NCBI GenBank assembly: GCA_017512675.1 | Contig: JAFWEY010000185.1 | Coordinates: forward strand, 1 to 58,861 | Reading direction: 5' to 3' | DNA length: 58,861 bases | Source of the DNA: Clostridia bacterium | GTDB taxonomy: Bacteria > Bacillota > Clostridia > Christensenellales > Aristaeellaceae | In this document: in pieces, positions 16,436 to 24,117 of the stretch | Layout of the letters: every line of letters starts with the position of its first letter | Position numbering within the stretch: the first letter of the stretch is position 1 | The notes under the pieces: model-generated | The model's database searches: none | Told to the model about the DNA's origin: nothing | The model's input: only the letters and a program-made list of their open reading frames with translations | Position numbers and translations under genes: made by a program

Positions 16436-17556
16436 CGCTTCTCCTCCTCCCGCTGCTCAAGCTCCAGCTGCGCGCCCATATGCGCCTTCGCGCGCCGCTT
16501 CTTGGTTTCGTACATGATCAGCGCCAGCGTAATGACGCCGTAGGAAACGAATACGCGGAAGTATTCGCCGATGACTTCGTTCCCGGTGATCACCGCGCCG
16601 GCTCTCGGCGCCAGGATAAACATCGTGTGGAACAGGATGACGCCCAGGAACACGTTTCCGATCGACGCGCGATCGACGCTCGCGCCGCCCACCAGCAGCG
16701 CGGCGATACAGAACATGCCGATCTGCGAATGGGAGGAATAGGTCGCCATGTCGCCCATGTTCTGCAGATAGATCACCATTCCGATGCCGGCAAGCACCGT
16801 GGAAATGACGATGGAGATAATGCGCGTCTTCTCCACGTCGATGCCCGCCGCGCGCGCCACCTCCATATCCTGGCCGACTGCGCGCATATCCTGGCCCAGC
16901 TTGGTGCGCCGAAACCAGACGATGATCAGGCACATGCCCACAATGATCAGAATCGTCAGAAGCGGAACGCGCACGCCGGCGATATTCACGGCCAGCACGC
17001 CGTCCAGGCTCTTGCGGATGCGCGTCAGATCCACCGAGGCGCGAACGCCGTAACCGCGCGGCAGCTTCACGTTGTTGTGAATGATGGGAATGATCGAGCC
17101 CATCATGTACAGCACCACCAGCTGGTATACGCCGTTCATGAAGAAAGAGATGATATAGCTGGTGATCATCTCGCGGCCCTTCGCGGCATTGAGAATCCTG
17201 CCGCAGGCCAGGCCGAGCAGCGCCGATATCGGAACGGATATGATCATCGCCAGCACGATGCCGGGGATGCCCCAGATTTGCCAGTCGGTGGCGAAGATCA
17301 GCGCGATTTCCGCCGCCATCGCCCCCAGCGTCATGCCGAAGTTGAGGCCCATGCCCGCCATGATCGGAATCAGCAGGCTCAGAATCAGGAACGCGTTCCG
17401 GCTCAGGCGCGTCATGATTTCGTTCAGAAGGAACGTGGGCGAAAAGCCGGAAATCGGGATGCAGACCGCGATGATGATGATGAACATGATCGGCACCGCG
17501 TTGTTTCCCACGAAGGCCAGAGCTTTCTTCGGGGAGGAGGTGTTTTTGCCGTTCAT
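16432..17556 (-). CDS. ABC transporter permease, simple-sugar type (second)
   Basis: A 374-residue integral membrane protein of the BPD_transp_2 (ribose/galactose, branched-chain amino acid-like) class with roughly eight to ten membrane segments. 'GMGLNFGMTLGAMAAEIALIF' and 'AVGQDMEVARAAGIDVEKTRI' are the family signatures; the latter is the coupling-loop region that docks onto the ATPase. The C-terminus is charged (EQREEEKR). It overlaps both neighbours by 4 bases, giving tight stoichiometric coupling with the other permease and the DUF6672-like gene. Confidence 0.9.
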   Translation of the reverse strand: MNGKNTSSPKKALAFVGNNAVPIMFIIIIAVCIPISGFSPTFLLNEIMTRLSRNAFLILSLLIPIMAGMGLNFGMTLGAMAAEIALIFATDWQIWGIPGIVLAMIISVPISALLGLACGRILNAAKGREMITSYIISFFMNGVYQLVVLYMMGSIIPIIHNNVKLPRGYGVRASVDLTRIRKSLDGVLAVNIAGVRVPLLTILIIVGMCLIIVWFRRTKLGQDMRAVGQDMEVARAAGIDVEKTRIISIVISTVLAGIGMVIYLQNMGDMATYSSHSQIGMFCIAALLVGGASVDRASIGNVFLGVILFHTMFILAPRAGAVITGNEVIGEYFRVFVSYGVITLALIMYETKKRRAKAHMGAQLELEQREEEKR

Positions 17557-18629
17557 CGTGTCACCTCCGATTTTCTCGTCAGCGCGTAGAGAATCATGCC
17601 GTTGGATACCACCACGCGCAAAACCTCGCTGATATCAAGGTTGATCAGCCCGTTCATGACCGTCGGCGTCATCGTCACCATGCCCTGGAAGAGAATGGTT
17701 CCGATGATCACGTTGGTGATCGAGGCCTTGGAGGCCGTCGCGCCGCCGATCAGGATCGCCGACACCGCCGGCAGCGCCATATTGAACGGGGCGTTGTACA
17801 GCTGCACAAAGCCGAATCCCTGTTCGTATACCAGTATGCCCACTGCCGCCAGCCAGGTGCTCATGATGACGGACAGCATGCGGATGCGATCCACGTTGAT
17901 GCCCGCCGCCCGCGCAAAGGTGGGATTGGAGCCTACGGCGGTCATCGCCGTACCCGTCTTGGTGTGCAGAAACGCCCAGATGGCGATGGCCAGCAGCGCG
18001 AAAAACAGCAGGGTGCCTGTCGGGATCACCAGCCGTCCGATCTGTATGCGAAGCAGATTGGACAGCACGCCGCCGTAATACTTGTCGATCGGGAACGTCG
18101 TACGCAGCCCGGTTCCTTCAAAGCCCCAGGCCATATCCGGCCTTTTGTAGGGCAGCACCAGCCACATCATGCAGAAGAACGACACCACCGAAAAGCCCAC
18201 GTAGGTGGCGATCATCATTTCGCCGCCCTTGATCTTGTTGAGCAGCCATCCGTAGGCGACGCCGAACAGAAGCGCGAACGGCGTGGCAATCAGGATGGCC
18301 ATCACGAAACTGGCCGGGCCGCTGAACCCCCATTCAATCGACAGCGTCGCGCCGAGAAGCCCCGCGATAATGCCCACCGGCAGGCCGAAATTCAGGCCGC
18401 AGCCGGAGTGCACCATCGGCACCATGGCCAAAACCAGCACCACATTCCAGCTGAAACGGTTGATCACGTTGGTGATTTGCGTCCAGAGGTTTACCCCGGT
18501 AAACGGAGCGATAATGAACATCAGCAGCAAAAACGCCGCGATGATCAGCCGGGGCAAGCCGAAATTCCTGAGAGTTTCCCGCACGCGATCCATGAAGGTG
18601 CGGTTGCTGTCGGTTACATATTCACTCAT
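17553..18629 (-). CDS. ABC transporter permease, simple-sugar type (first)
   Basis: A 358-residue BPD_transp_2 permease, paralogous to the one downstream. 'SGCGLNFGLPVGIIAGLLGATL' and 'AVGSNPTFARAAGINVDRIRM' match the corresponding conserved blocks in its partner. About nine hydrophobic segments span the protein. The two permeases should form a heterodimer. It starts 13 bases after the ATPase gene and overlaps the second permease by 4 bases. Confidence 0.9.
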   Translation of the reverse strand: MSEYVTDSNRTFMDRVRETLRNFGLPRLIIAAFLLLMFIIAPFTGVNLWTQITNVINRFSWNVVLVLAMVPMVHSGCGLNFGLPVGIIAGLLGATLSIEWGFSGPASFVMAILIATPFALLFGVAYGWLLNKIKGGEMMIATYVGFSVVSFFCMMWLVLPYKRPDMAWGFEGTGLRTTFPIDKYYGGVLSNLLRIQIGRLVIPTGTLLFFALLAIAIWAFLHTKTGTAMTAVGSNPTFARAAGINVDRIRMLSVIMSTWLAAVGILVYEQGFGFVQLYNAPFNMALPAVSAILIGGATASKASITNVIIGTILFQGMVTMTPTVMNGLINLDISEVLRVVVSNGMILYALTRKSEVTR

Positions 18630-18642
18630 TGTGCACCTCCAC

Positions 18643-20226
18643 TCAAATCACGGAACTGACCATCAGCGCGCCGAATTCCTCGCTGGGCCGAGACGCCGGC
18701 AGAATGCCTGCGATCCGTCCGCCGGACACGATGGCGATCCGGTCGCAGATCTGGCGCAGCTCCTCCAGTTCGGAAGAAATCATCACGATGGTGATGCCGC
18801 TTTCGCTGTTGAACTTTTTCAGCGCTTCCAGCACCAGCGCTTTCGCGCCTACGTCGATGCCGCGGGTCGGTTCTGACACGAAGAGGAATTTCGGTTCCAG
18901 CGCAAAGGCCTTTGCCAGACAAACCTTCTGCTGATTCCCGCCGGAGAGCTCTTTCGCCTTTTGACGCGAGCTGGTACAGCGAATCTGCAGCTCGTCGATA
19001 TATTTTGACGTGATGTCCCGTATCGCCTTCTCGTCGCGCCACTTGATGCAGCCGCCGAGCAGGTCCTTCAGGAATTTTCCGTGAATCTGCATCGCGGGAA
19101 AGGCAATATTCCATTCCAGCGATTCATCCAGCAGAAGCCCGACCCCGCGCCGGTCCTCCGATACGAAGGCCAGGTTCGCGTCCAGGCACTTCCGCGGCAT
19201 GTTCAGCGGAATTTCCTGTCCGTCAAAGGTAACTTTTCCGCCTGCCGGATACAGGCCCATCACCCCGTTGGGAATTCCCAGCTTTCCCTGTCCGGCAAGG
19301 CCGCCGATTCCCAGGATTTCCCCTTTCCGCACGTCCAGCGTGACGTTGCGCACGGTTTCGCCGGGCATGTCGACCCACAGCTTTTCGATGTGCATAATCG
19401 GCTGGGTTTCCGGCGGTTCGCGGCGGGTTCCCGTTTCACCGGACACGCTTCTTCCGACCATCCAGCGGGTGAGCTCGGTAATCGTGGTTTGGGCGGCGGC
19501 AACGTCCTTTACCAGCACGCCGTCGCGCATGACCGCCACCTTGTCGCATACGTTCAGAATCTCCTGCAGCCGGTGCGTGATGAAAATCACGGCGATGCCG
19601 CGCGAAGACATTCCGCGAATCGATTCCAGCAGCGCCTCGGCCTCCTGTTCGGTGAGCACCGCGGTCGGCTCGTCCAGAATCAGAAGCCTTAGCTGCTCCT
19701 TGGACAGCTCACGGGCGATTTCCGTGAACTGCTTGTGCCCGACGGGCATGTCGGAAATGACCATGCTCCCTTCGATGTGGACGCCCATCTTCTCGATGGC
19801 GTCGTCGGAGCGGCGGACCAGCTCTTTTTGGTCCAGCATATTCAGCCGCTCGCCGAACACCTCGGACATCACGCTTTTCTTCTGCGGTTCCCGGTTGAGC
19901 AGGATGTTTTCCGTGGCGGTAAAGCCCGGAATCAGCGAAAACTCCTGATGCACCATGCCGATGCCCGCCGCCAGCGCGTCAAACGGCGAATTGAAATTCA
20001 CCTTTTCGCCGTTGATCAATACATCGCCGCCGTATCCGCCGGTATCGCGGATCTCAGTCATGCCGAACAGGATTTTCATCAATGTGGATTTTCCGGCGCC
20101 GTTTTCTCCGACCAGGCCCAGAACCTCCCCCTCATTGAGGGTCAGGTTAATATCCGTCAGCACCTGGTTTCCGAAGAAATTCTTCCTGACGCCTTTCAGT
20201 TCCAACAGCGGAGCTTGACTGTTCAT
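18643..20226 (-). CDS. ABC transporter ATPase with two ABC domains, simple-sugar type
   Basis: A 527-residue tandem ATPase of the RbsA/MglA class. The first domain has Walker A 'GLVGENGAGKSTLMKIL', a signature region near 'KQFTEIARELSKEQLRLLILDEPTAVL' and Walker B. The second begins at about residue 270 ('VTLDVRKGEILGIGGLAGQGK') and has 'LSGGNQQKVCLAKAF' and 'VSEPTRGIDVGAK'. In the second domain the Walker A Lys-Ser/Thr is degenerate (GQGKLGI), which is common in this class, where one site is often weak. It energises uptake by the two permeases downstream. The gene is separated from the binding-protein gene by a terminator-like hairpin. Confidence 0.92.
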   Translation of the reverse strand: MNSQAPLLELKGVRKNFFGNQVLTDINLTLNEGEVLGLVGENGAGKSTLMKILFGMTEIRDTGGYGGDVLINGEKVNFNSPFDALAAGIGMVHQEFSLIPGFTATENILLNREPQKKSVMSEVFGERLNMLDQKELVRRSDDAIEKMGVHIEGSMVISDMPVGHKQFTEIARELSKEQLRLLILDEPTAVLTEQEAEALLESIRGMSSRGIAVIFITHRLQEILNVCDKVAVMRDGVLVKDVAAAQTTITELTRWMVGRSVSGETGTRREPPETQPIMHIEKLWVDMPGETVRNVTLDVRKGEILGIGGLAGQGKLGIPNGVMGLYPAGGKVTFDGQEIPLNMPRKCLDANLAFVSEDRRGVGLLLDESLEWNIAFPAMQIHGKFLKDLLGGCIKWRDEKAIRDITSKYIDELQIRCTSSRQKAKELSGGNQQKVCLAKAFALEPKFLFVSEPTRGIDVGAKALVLEALKKFNSESGITIVMISSELEELRQICDRIAIVSGGRIAGILPASRPSEEFGALMVSSVI

Positions 20227-20252
20227 GAATCTCTTCCCTGTCTGTCAAATTC

Positions 20253-20301
20253 GCCCCCGCAGGGGCATCGATGCGCTGTCCGCAAACCTGACAGCGCATC
20301 G
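20253..20301 (-). repeat. Two extra hairpins between binding-protein and ATPase genes
   Basis: A perfect 12-bp inverted repeat CGATGCGCTGTC / GACAGCGCATCG (20269-20280 / 20290-20301) and a GCCCC-CGCA-GGGGC hairpin next to it (20253-20266). Together with the terminator at 20325 they put three stems in a 150-base gap, compatible with transcript processing or protection of the binding-protein message. Confidence 0.65.
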
Positions 20302-20324
20302 GCGCCTCCGGGAGAAACACGGTT

Positions 20325-20357
20325 ATGAGAAAAGGGGGAGGAGCGCATCCTCCCCCT
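20325..20357 (-). terminator. Intra-operon terminator after the binding-protein gene
   Basis: Perfect 10-bp stem AGGGGGAGGA / TCCTCCCCCT (20333-20342 / 20348-20357). On the minus strand TTTTCTCAT follows. Partial read-through here would make the binding protein more abundant than the membrane components, a common arrangement. Confidence 0.85.
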
Positions 20358-20377
20358 GAAGGCTGTTCCTTCCGGAA

Positions 20378-21574
20378 TTACTTCACAGTGAAGTACTTCT
20401 CCGGCACCTCGACATCGGCGTTGCCCATGTAGTGGCCGGGATCGCCCATGATGTAGGTATCCTGATAGATCAGCATGTAGTTCTCGGTCTTGACACCGGT
20501 GTTGGCGTCGGTGTAGTAGGAGCCGTTCCACTCGGCGCCGGGGGAATACACGGCCAGCGCGTCGGAAATGTCGTCGATCTCCAGCAGCTCGCTGTTGCCG
20601 TCGATCACGTTCATCGCGTGCTCGGCCAGGCCGGCGGTCAGCGTGTAGGTGTAGGAATACGCCCAGGTGCCGAAGCGGCCGGCGCCGCCCTTGGCGACGA
20701 TGGCGTCCTCAACGCTCTTGAGCAGGAAGTCGTAGTTGCTCATGTCGTCATCGGAGAACTCGATGCCCAGCGCGTCCGGATAGCCCATCAGCGGGGAGGG
20801 CAGGTCGGCCTCGACGAAGTATCCGCCGTACTCCAGCAGCTGCTTGAGCAGCGGGGCGGTATGCGCGTCGTTGGTGCAGAAATAGGCGGAATTCTGGCCG
20901 TATTTCTCGATCCACTCGGGCGCCTTCTCGAGGATCTGCTGCTGTGCGCCGGTGATACCCACGTCGCTCAGCGGATCCGCGGCGGTTTCCATGACCACGT
21001 TCACGCCCAGCTCCTTGCCGGCTTCGACCATGATGGCGTAGCGGCGGCTGAGGGACTCGATGCCCATGTGGCGCGGGAAGGTGATGTGCACGAAGGTATC
21101 GCAGCCCAGCTGCTTGGCGGTGTTGATGATCAGGTAGCCGCGGGCAACGAAGTCGTTCATCACGACCACATCCGCCGCGCTGGTGATCAGGGACGGATCT
21201 TCCTGGCTCTCACCGGCAAGGCAGAGGATGTCATCGCGGCGCTCTTTCACCTGACGGAAGGCTTCGGCGACGCCCGGCACAGCCTGGCACACCACAATGG
21301 CCTTGACATCGGGATCATCGGTAAACTGCACGATGGACTGGATGGTGGTTTCTTTTTCTTCGGTGAAGTTGTCAGGATAGGTGGCGGTCAGCACGGTGTC
21401 CTCACCGTATTTGTTGACCAGCATGACCGCAGCCTGGCGCTCGTCGATGGACTGGGACATGGTGCCGGTCACAACGGCGATCTTGTAGCCTTTGGCTTCC
21501 GTTTCCGCGGACGCGACGACGGCAACAGACAGAACCATCATCACAGCCAGCATCATGGCAAGCAGCTTCTTCAT
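20378..21574 (-). CDS. DUF3798-type substrate-binding protein of ABC importer
   Basis: A 398-residue exported protein. The start is ATG 21574 ('MKKLLAMMLAVMMVLSVAVV', a signal peptide ending near ASAE), preceded by AGGAGG. The mature protein is a periplasmic-binding-protein fold of the DUF3798 type: 'YKIAVVTGTMSQSIDERQAA', 'VKAIVVCQAVPGVAEAFRQV', 'YFCTNDAHTAPLLKQLLEYGG'. No lipobox is seen, so it may be loosely tethered. It is the first gene of an operon with a tandem ATPase, two permeases and a DUF6672-like protein. By analogy with the RbsB class it should bind a sugar, nucleoside or similar small molecule; the ligand is unknown. A consensus promoter drives it. Confidence 0.88.
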   Translation of the reverse strand: MKKLLAMMLAVMMVLSVAVVASAETEAKGYKIAVVTGTMSQSIDERQAAVMLVNKYGEDTVLTATYPDNFTEEKETTIQSIVQFTDDPDVKAIVVCQAVPGVAEAFRQVKERRDDILCLAGESQEDPSLITSAADVVVMNDFVARGYLIINTAKQLGCDTFVHITFPRHMGIESLSRRYAIMVEAGKELGVNVVMETAADPLSDVGITGAQQQILEKAPEWIEKYGQNSAYFCTNDAHTAPLLKQLLEYGGYFVEADLPSPLMGYPDALGIEFSDDDMSNYDFLLKSVEDAIVAKGGAGRFGTWAYSYTYTLTAGLAEHAMNVIDGNSELLEIDDISDALAVYSPGAEWNGSYYTDANTGVKTENYMLIYQDTYIMGDPGHYMGNADVEVPEKYFTVK

Positions 21575-21631
21575 GGGGTTTCCTCCTTTATTTTTGCGCG
21601 CTGGTTTTCCCGGCGCGCAGAACTCCCTTCT

Positions 21632-21660
21632 ATTATAGAGAAAACTGCAGGGTCTGTCAA
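21632..21660 (-). promoter_or_regulatory. Consensus promoter of sugar-type ABC operon
   Basis: Minus strand TTGACA (21660-21655), 17-base spacer, TATAAT (21637-21632), about 57 bases before the ATG. Confidence 0.9.
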
Positions 21661-21925
21661 GAAAAATTGCAAAAAATGGGCGAATCGGAACCATGAAATT
21701 AACGAAATTGATATCCCGGCCTCGCAAAGCATCCGGAAACAGCGCGATTGCAGCCGGCAGAATCCGCATCCCGCCTGAAACGCGCGGTATTCCCACAGGC
21801 CCTTATCACTGTTGTCTGCCGTGCAGCGGACGGCGGGGGCTGACTGTCCCCGCCTGCAGCACCGGGGAATTCAGCCGCAGCCCGGAAGCCTTATCGGGGG
21901 ACTGCCCGTTATGATCATTCCGTTA
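21661..21925. other. Intergenic region with a large hairpin
   Basis: No gene is supported. A long imperfect inverted repeat (about 21822-21863) is built around GCGGGG/CCCCGC with GTGC/GCAC at its base. It may end transcription of the small frame at 21926-22060, although no U-run follows. Confidence 0.45.
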
Positions 21926-22060
21926 TCAGAGGTTTACACAGTCTTCCCAGCGAAGAAGCTCGGTGAATTCATCCCCGTCTTCGCAAAGCAGTCCATCCAG
22001 GGTAAGGAGACAGACAACTGTCAGAATCGCCGCGGACCTCCTCAACGCTTTTGAATCCAC
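21926..22060 (-). CDS. Possible small protein, 44 residues
   Basis: An unrecognised short frame from GTG 22060 to TGA 21926. It is supported by an excellent ribosome binding site, GGAGGGG six bases before the GTG, and by a protein-like composition: a basic start (MDSKALRRSA), a hydrophobic stretch (AILTVVCLLTLDGLL) and an acidic end with two Trp/Cys-containing motifs (LLRWEDCVNL). The hydrophobic part is short for a membrane span but could be a small membrane peptide. It lies after the hpf terminator. No promoter was recognised, so this remains a candidate. Confidence 0.4.
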   Translation of the reverse strand: MDSKALRRSAAILTVVCLLTLDGLLCEDGDEFTELLRWEDCVNL

Positions 22061-22119
22061 GGATCACCCCTCCAAACAGCGGACTTGAAATTCTTCACAG
22101 GCCGGCTCAGCGGATATGA

Positions 22120-22151
22120 TACTAAAGGGCTGCCCCGCGATGAGGCAGCCC
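22120..22151 (-). terminator. Terminator after hpf
   Basis: GGGCTGCC (22127-22134) and GGCAGCCC (22144-22151) with a 9-base loop. The minus-strand transcript then reads TTTAGTATC. It lies about 20 bases after the hpf stop. Confidence 0.75.
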
Positions 22152-22171
22152 CTGAAGATTCGAATGGGGTT

Positions 22172-22702
22172 TTATGCGTTGATCGGCTCGAGCAGGCCGT
22201 AGTCTCCGCTTTCGCGTTTGTAGACCACGCATGCCGCGCCGGTTTCGTCGTTCAGGAACAGGAAGAAGGTATGGCCCAGCATTTCCATCTGAGCGATCGC
22301 GTCATCCACGCTCATCGGCTTGACCGCGAAGCGTTTGGTGCGCACTACGCGCTGCGGCTCTTCCTCTTCCTCGGGAACCGCTTCCTCAGCGCGCTCGAAG
22401 GCGCCGGCGCGCAGCCGCTTCTCCAGCTTGGTGCGATGCTTGCGGATCTGGCGGACAATCTTGTCCATATCCTTGTCGATACAGGCGTACATATCCTCGC
22501 CGGTCTCCTCGGCGCGCAGCATCGCGCCTGCGAAATCGATCGTGATTTCACAGCTGTTCCGGGTTTCGTTTTCGCTCTTCAGGCGCACCCGAACCTCTTC
22601 GTCTTCGGCCAGAAAGCGATCCAGTTTGGCGATTTTCTTTTCTATGCGGGCGCGCAGCGCCTCGGTAATTTCCAAATTTATGCTGTTGATTGTAACGCGC
22701 AT
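22172..22702 (-). CDS. hpf: Ribosome hibernation promoting factor, long form
   Basis: A 176-residue long-form HPF. ATG 22702 is chosen because GGAGG lies 8 bases upstream and 'MRVTINSINLEITEALRARI' is the standard opening; an in-frame GTG 15 bases earlier is less likely. The N-terminal ~100 residues form the S30AE/RaiA domain that binds the 30S decoding region. After an acidic linker (EEAVPEEEEEP) the C-terminal domain 'RTKRFAVKPMSVDDAIAQMEM...HTFFLFLN' mediates dimerisation of two ribosomes into 100S particles. It acts in the cytosol under slow growth. The gene stands alone, with its own terminator. Confidence 0.96.
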   Translation of the reverse strand: MRVTINSINLEITEALRARIEKKIAKLDRFLAEDEEVRVRLKSENETRNSCEITIDFAGAMLRAEETGEDMYACIDKDMDKIVRQIRKHRTKLEKRLRAGAFERAEEAVPEEEEEPQRVVRTKRFAVKPMSVDDAIAQMEMLGHTFFLFLNDETGAACVVYKRESGDYGLLEPINA

Positions 22703-22876
22703 GCTGTTATCCTCCACTGTAATAATATCGGATCCCCGCTTCGCTATACCATCGGCACCACCGCTTTCCCACCTTGCTTATAGGGGGATATTCTGCACGG
22801 CACCCCGGAATTCCTGCCTGGAAGCCTTCCTGTTTGAAACAAATTTGTGACGTTTTTGCACAGGCGTCATCCGCGC

Positions 22877-24106
22877 TTACTTGTGCTTGACCCCGCCGCT
22901 CTGCTGATCCAGAATTGTGGAATCATAGGTGAACACGCTTTCGTGCCGGTCCGCGTAGGCGCGGTATGCGTATTCCACCATCTTTTCGATCAGGTCGGGG
23001 AACGACGTGCCGATATGCTCGAACAGGTAGAATGCCAGGGAACCCGGAATGGTGTTGATTTCGCCGACGTAAAGCTTTTCTTCGTCCCCTTCCAGCATAA
23101 AGTCAATGCGCACCACGCCCTTGCAGTCCAGCGCCCTGAAGATGTTCACTGCCAGAGCCTGCACCTCCCGGGTCTTTTCTTCGCTGATGGGCGCGGGAAT
23201 TCTGCGCGCCAGCGACGCCATGCCTTTGGAGCCCTGCGCTCCCGCCGCCGTCTTTGCGCCCTGCGCGCTTCCGTTTCCTTTGGAGCCCTGTCCCTGCAGG
23301 TATTTTTCCTTATAGGTCAGGAAATCGTCGACGCTGACCGGCATCTCCAATGCCGAGGCTGCGGCTTCGCTTCCGTATCCCAGCACGCCGCAATTGATTT
23401 CCTTCAGCTGTTCGATCCCGCGTTCGATCAGGATGCGGCGGTCAAAGGACGCCGCCACGTCCATCGCGTGAATCAGGCCGTCCCGGTCCTTTGCCTTGCC
23501 GATTCCGATGGAGGAACCCAGATTCGCCGGCTTCACAAACACCGGATAGCGGAGCTTTGCCTCGATTCTTTCGATGCATCCGTCCCGGTCGCCGCGCCAA
23601 TCGCCGCGGTCCACCCAAAGATCCTCGACCACCGGAAACCCGCAGCCGCGGAAAAACTGCTTCATCGCGATTTTGTCCATGCCGACCGACGACGCCACGA
23701 GACCGCTTGAGGTGTACGGAACGTCCATCAGATCCAGCATGCCCGCCACGGTGCCGTCCTCGCCGTTCATCCCGTGCATGACGGGCATGACCACGTCAAT
23801 CCGCTCCAGAACCTCTTTGGACGCCCCGAAAAGGGTGCGCTTCTCCGTCGGGTATCTGAGCAGCAGCATTTTCCCGCCTTCTCCGGCGGGAAGGACCTGC
23901 GTCACCTTGTCGGCCTGAAAATCCTTGTGAAACGCAATATTCTCAAGTTCGCTTCCGATATACCAGTCGCCGTCCCGTGCGATGTATATTTTGACCGCGT
24001 TGAAGCCCGCCTTGCGGGCGGCTTGTGCCGCCTGCGCCGCGGAGATCACGGAAACATCGTGTTCACAGGTCCGGCTGCCATACAGGATGCCCAGCGTAAT
24101 ACTCAT
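22877..24106 (-). CDS. ddl: D-alanine--D-alanine ligase with low-complexity insertion
   Basis: A 409-residue ATP-grasp ligase joining two D-Ala for peptidoglycan. 'LYGSRTCEHDVSVISAAQA' is the N-terminal motif (Glu and Ser of the first substrate site), 'VMHGMNGEDGTVAGMLDLMDVPYTSSG' region is the second conserved block, and 'VFVKPANLGSSIGIGK' and 'VGEINTIPGSLAFYLFE' complete the ATP/Mg site. The omega loop carries the Tyr-Lys pair ('FLTYKEKYLQ') expected for D-Ala-D-Ala rather than D-Ala-D-Lac ligases. Directly after it comes a Gly/Ala/Ser/Lys-rich insertion of about 32 residues with the repeat QGSKG, absent from typical family members. The gene is last in an operon behind murF (11-base gap), which uses the D-Ala-D-Ala product. 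Confidence 0.95.
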   Translation of the reverse strand: MSITLGILYGSRTCEHDVSVISAAQAAQAARKAGFNAVKIYIARDGDWYIGSELENIAFHKDFQADKVTQVLPAGEGGKMLLLRYPTEKRTLFGASKEVLERIDVVMPVMHGMNGEDGTVAGMLDLMDVPYTSSGLVASSVGMDKIAMKQFFRGCGFPVVEDLWVDRGDWRGDRDGCIERIEAKLRYPVFVKPANLGSSIGIGKAKDRDGLIHAMDVAASFDRRILIERGIEQLKEINCGVLGYGSEAAASALEMPVSVDDFLTYKEKYLQGQGSKGNGSAQGAKTAAGAQGSKGMASLARRIPAPISEEKTREVQALAVNIFRALDCKGVVRIDFMLEGDEEKLYVGEINTIPGSLAFYLFEHIGTSFPDLIEKMVEYAYRAYADRHESVFTYDSTILDQQSGGVKHK

Positions 24107-24117
24107 ATTCTCCTCCG

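Noticed and set aside
20253..20357. Riboswitch upstream of the ABC ATPase gene
   Set aside because: The stems are simple perfect hairpins without a recognisable aptamer core; terminator and processing stems explain them better.
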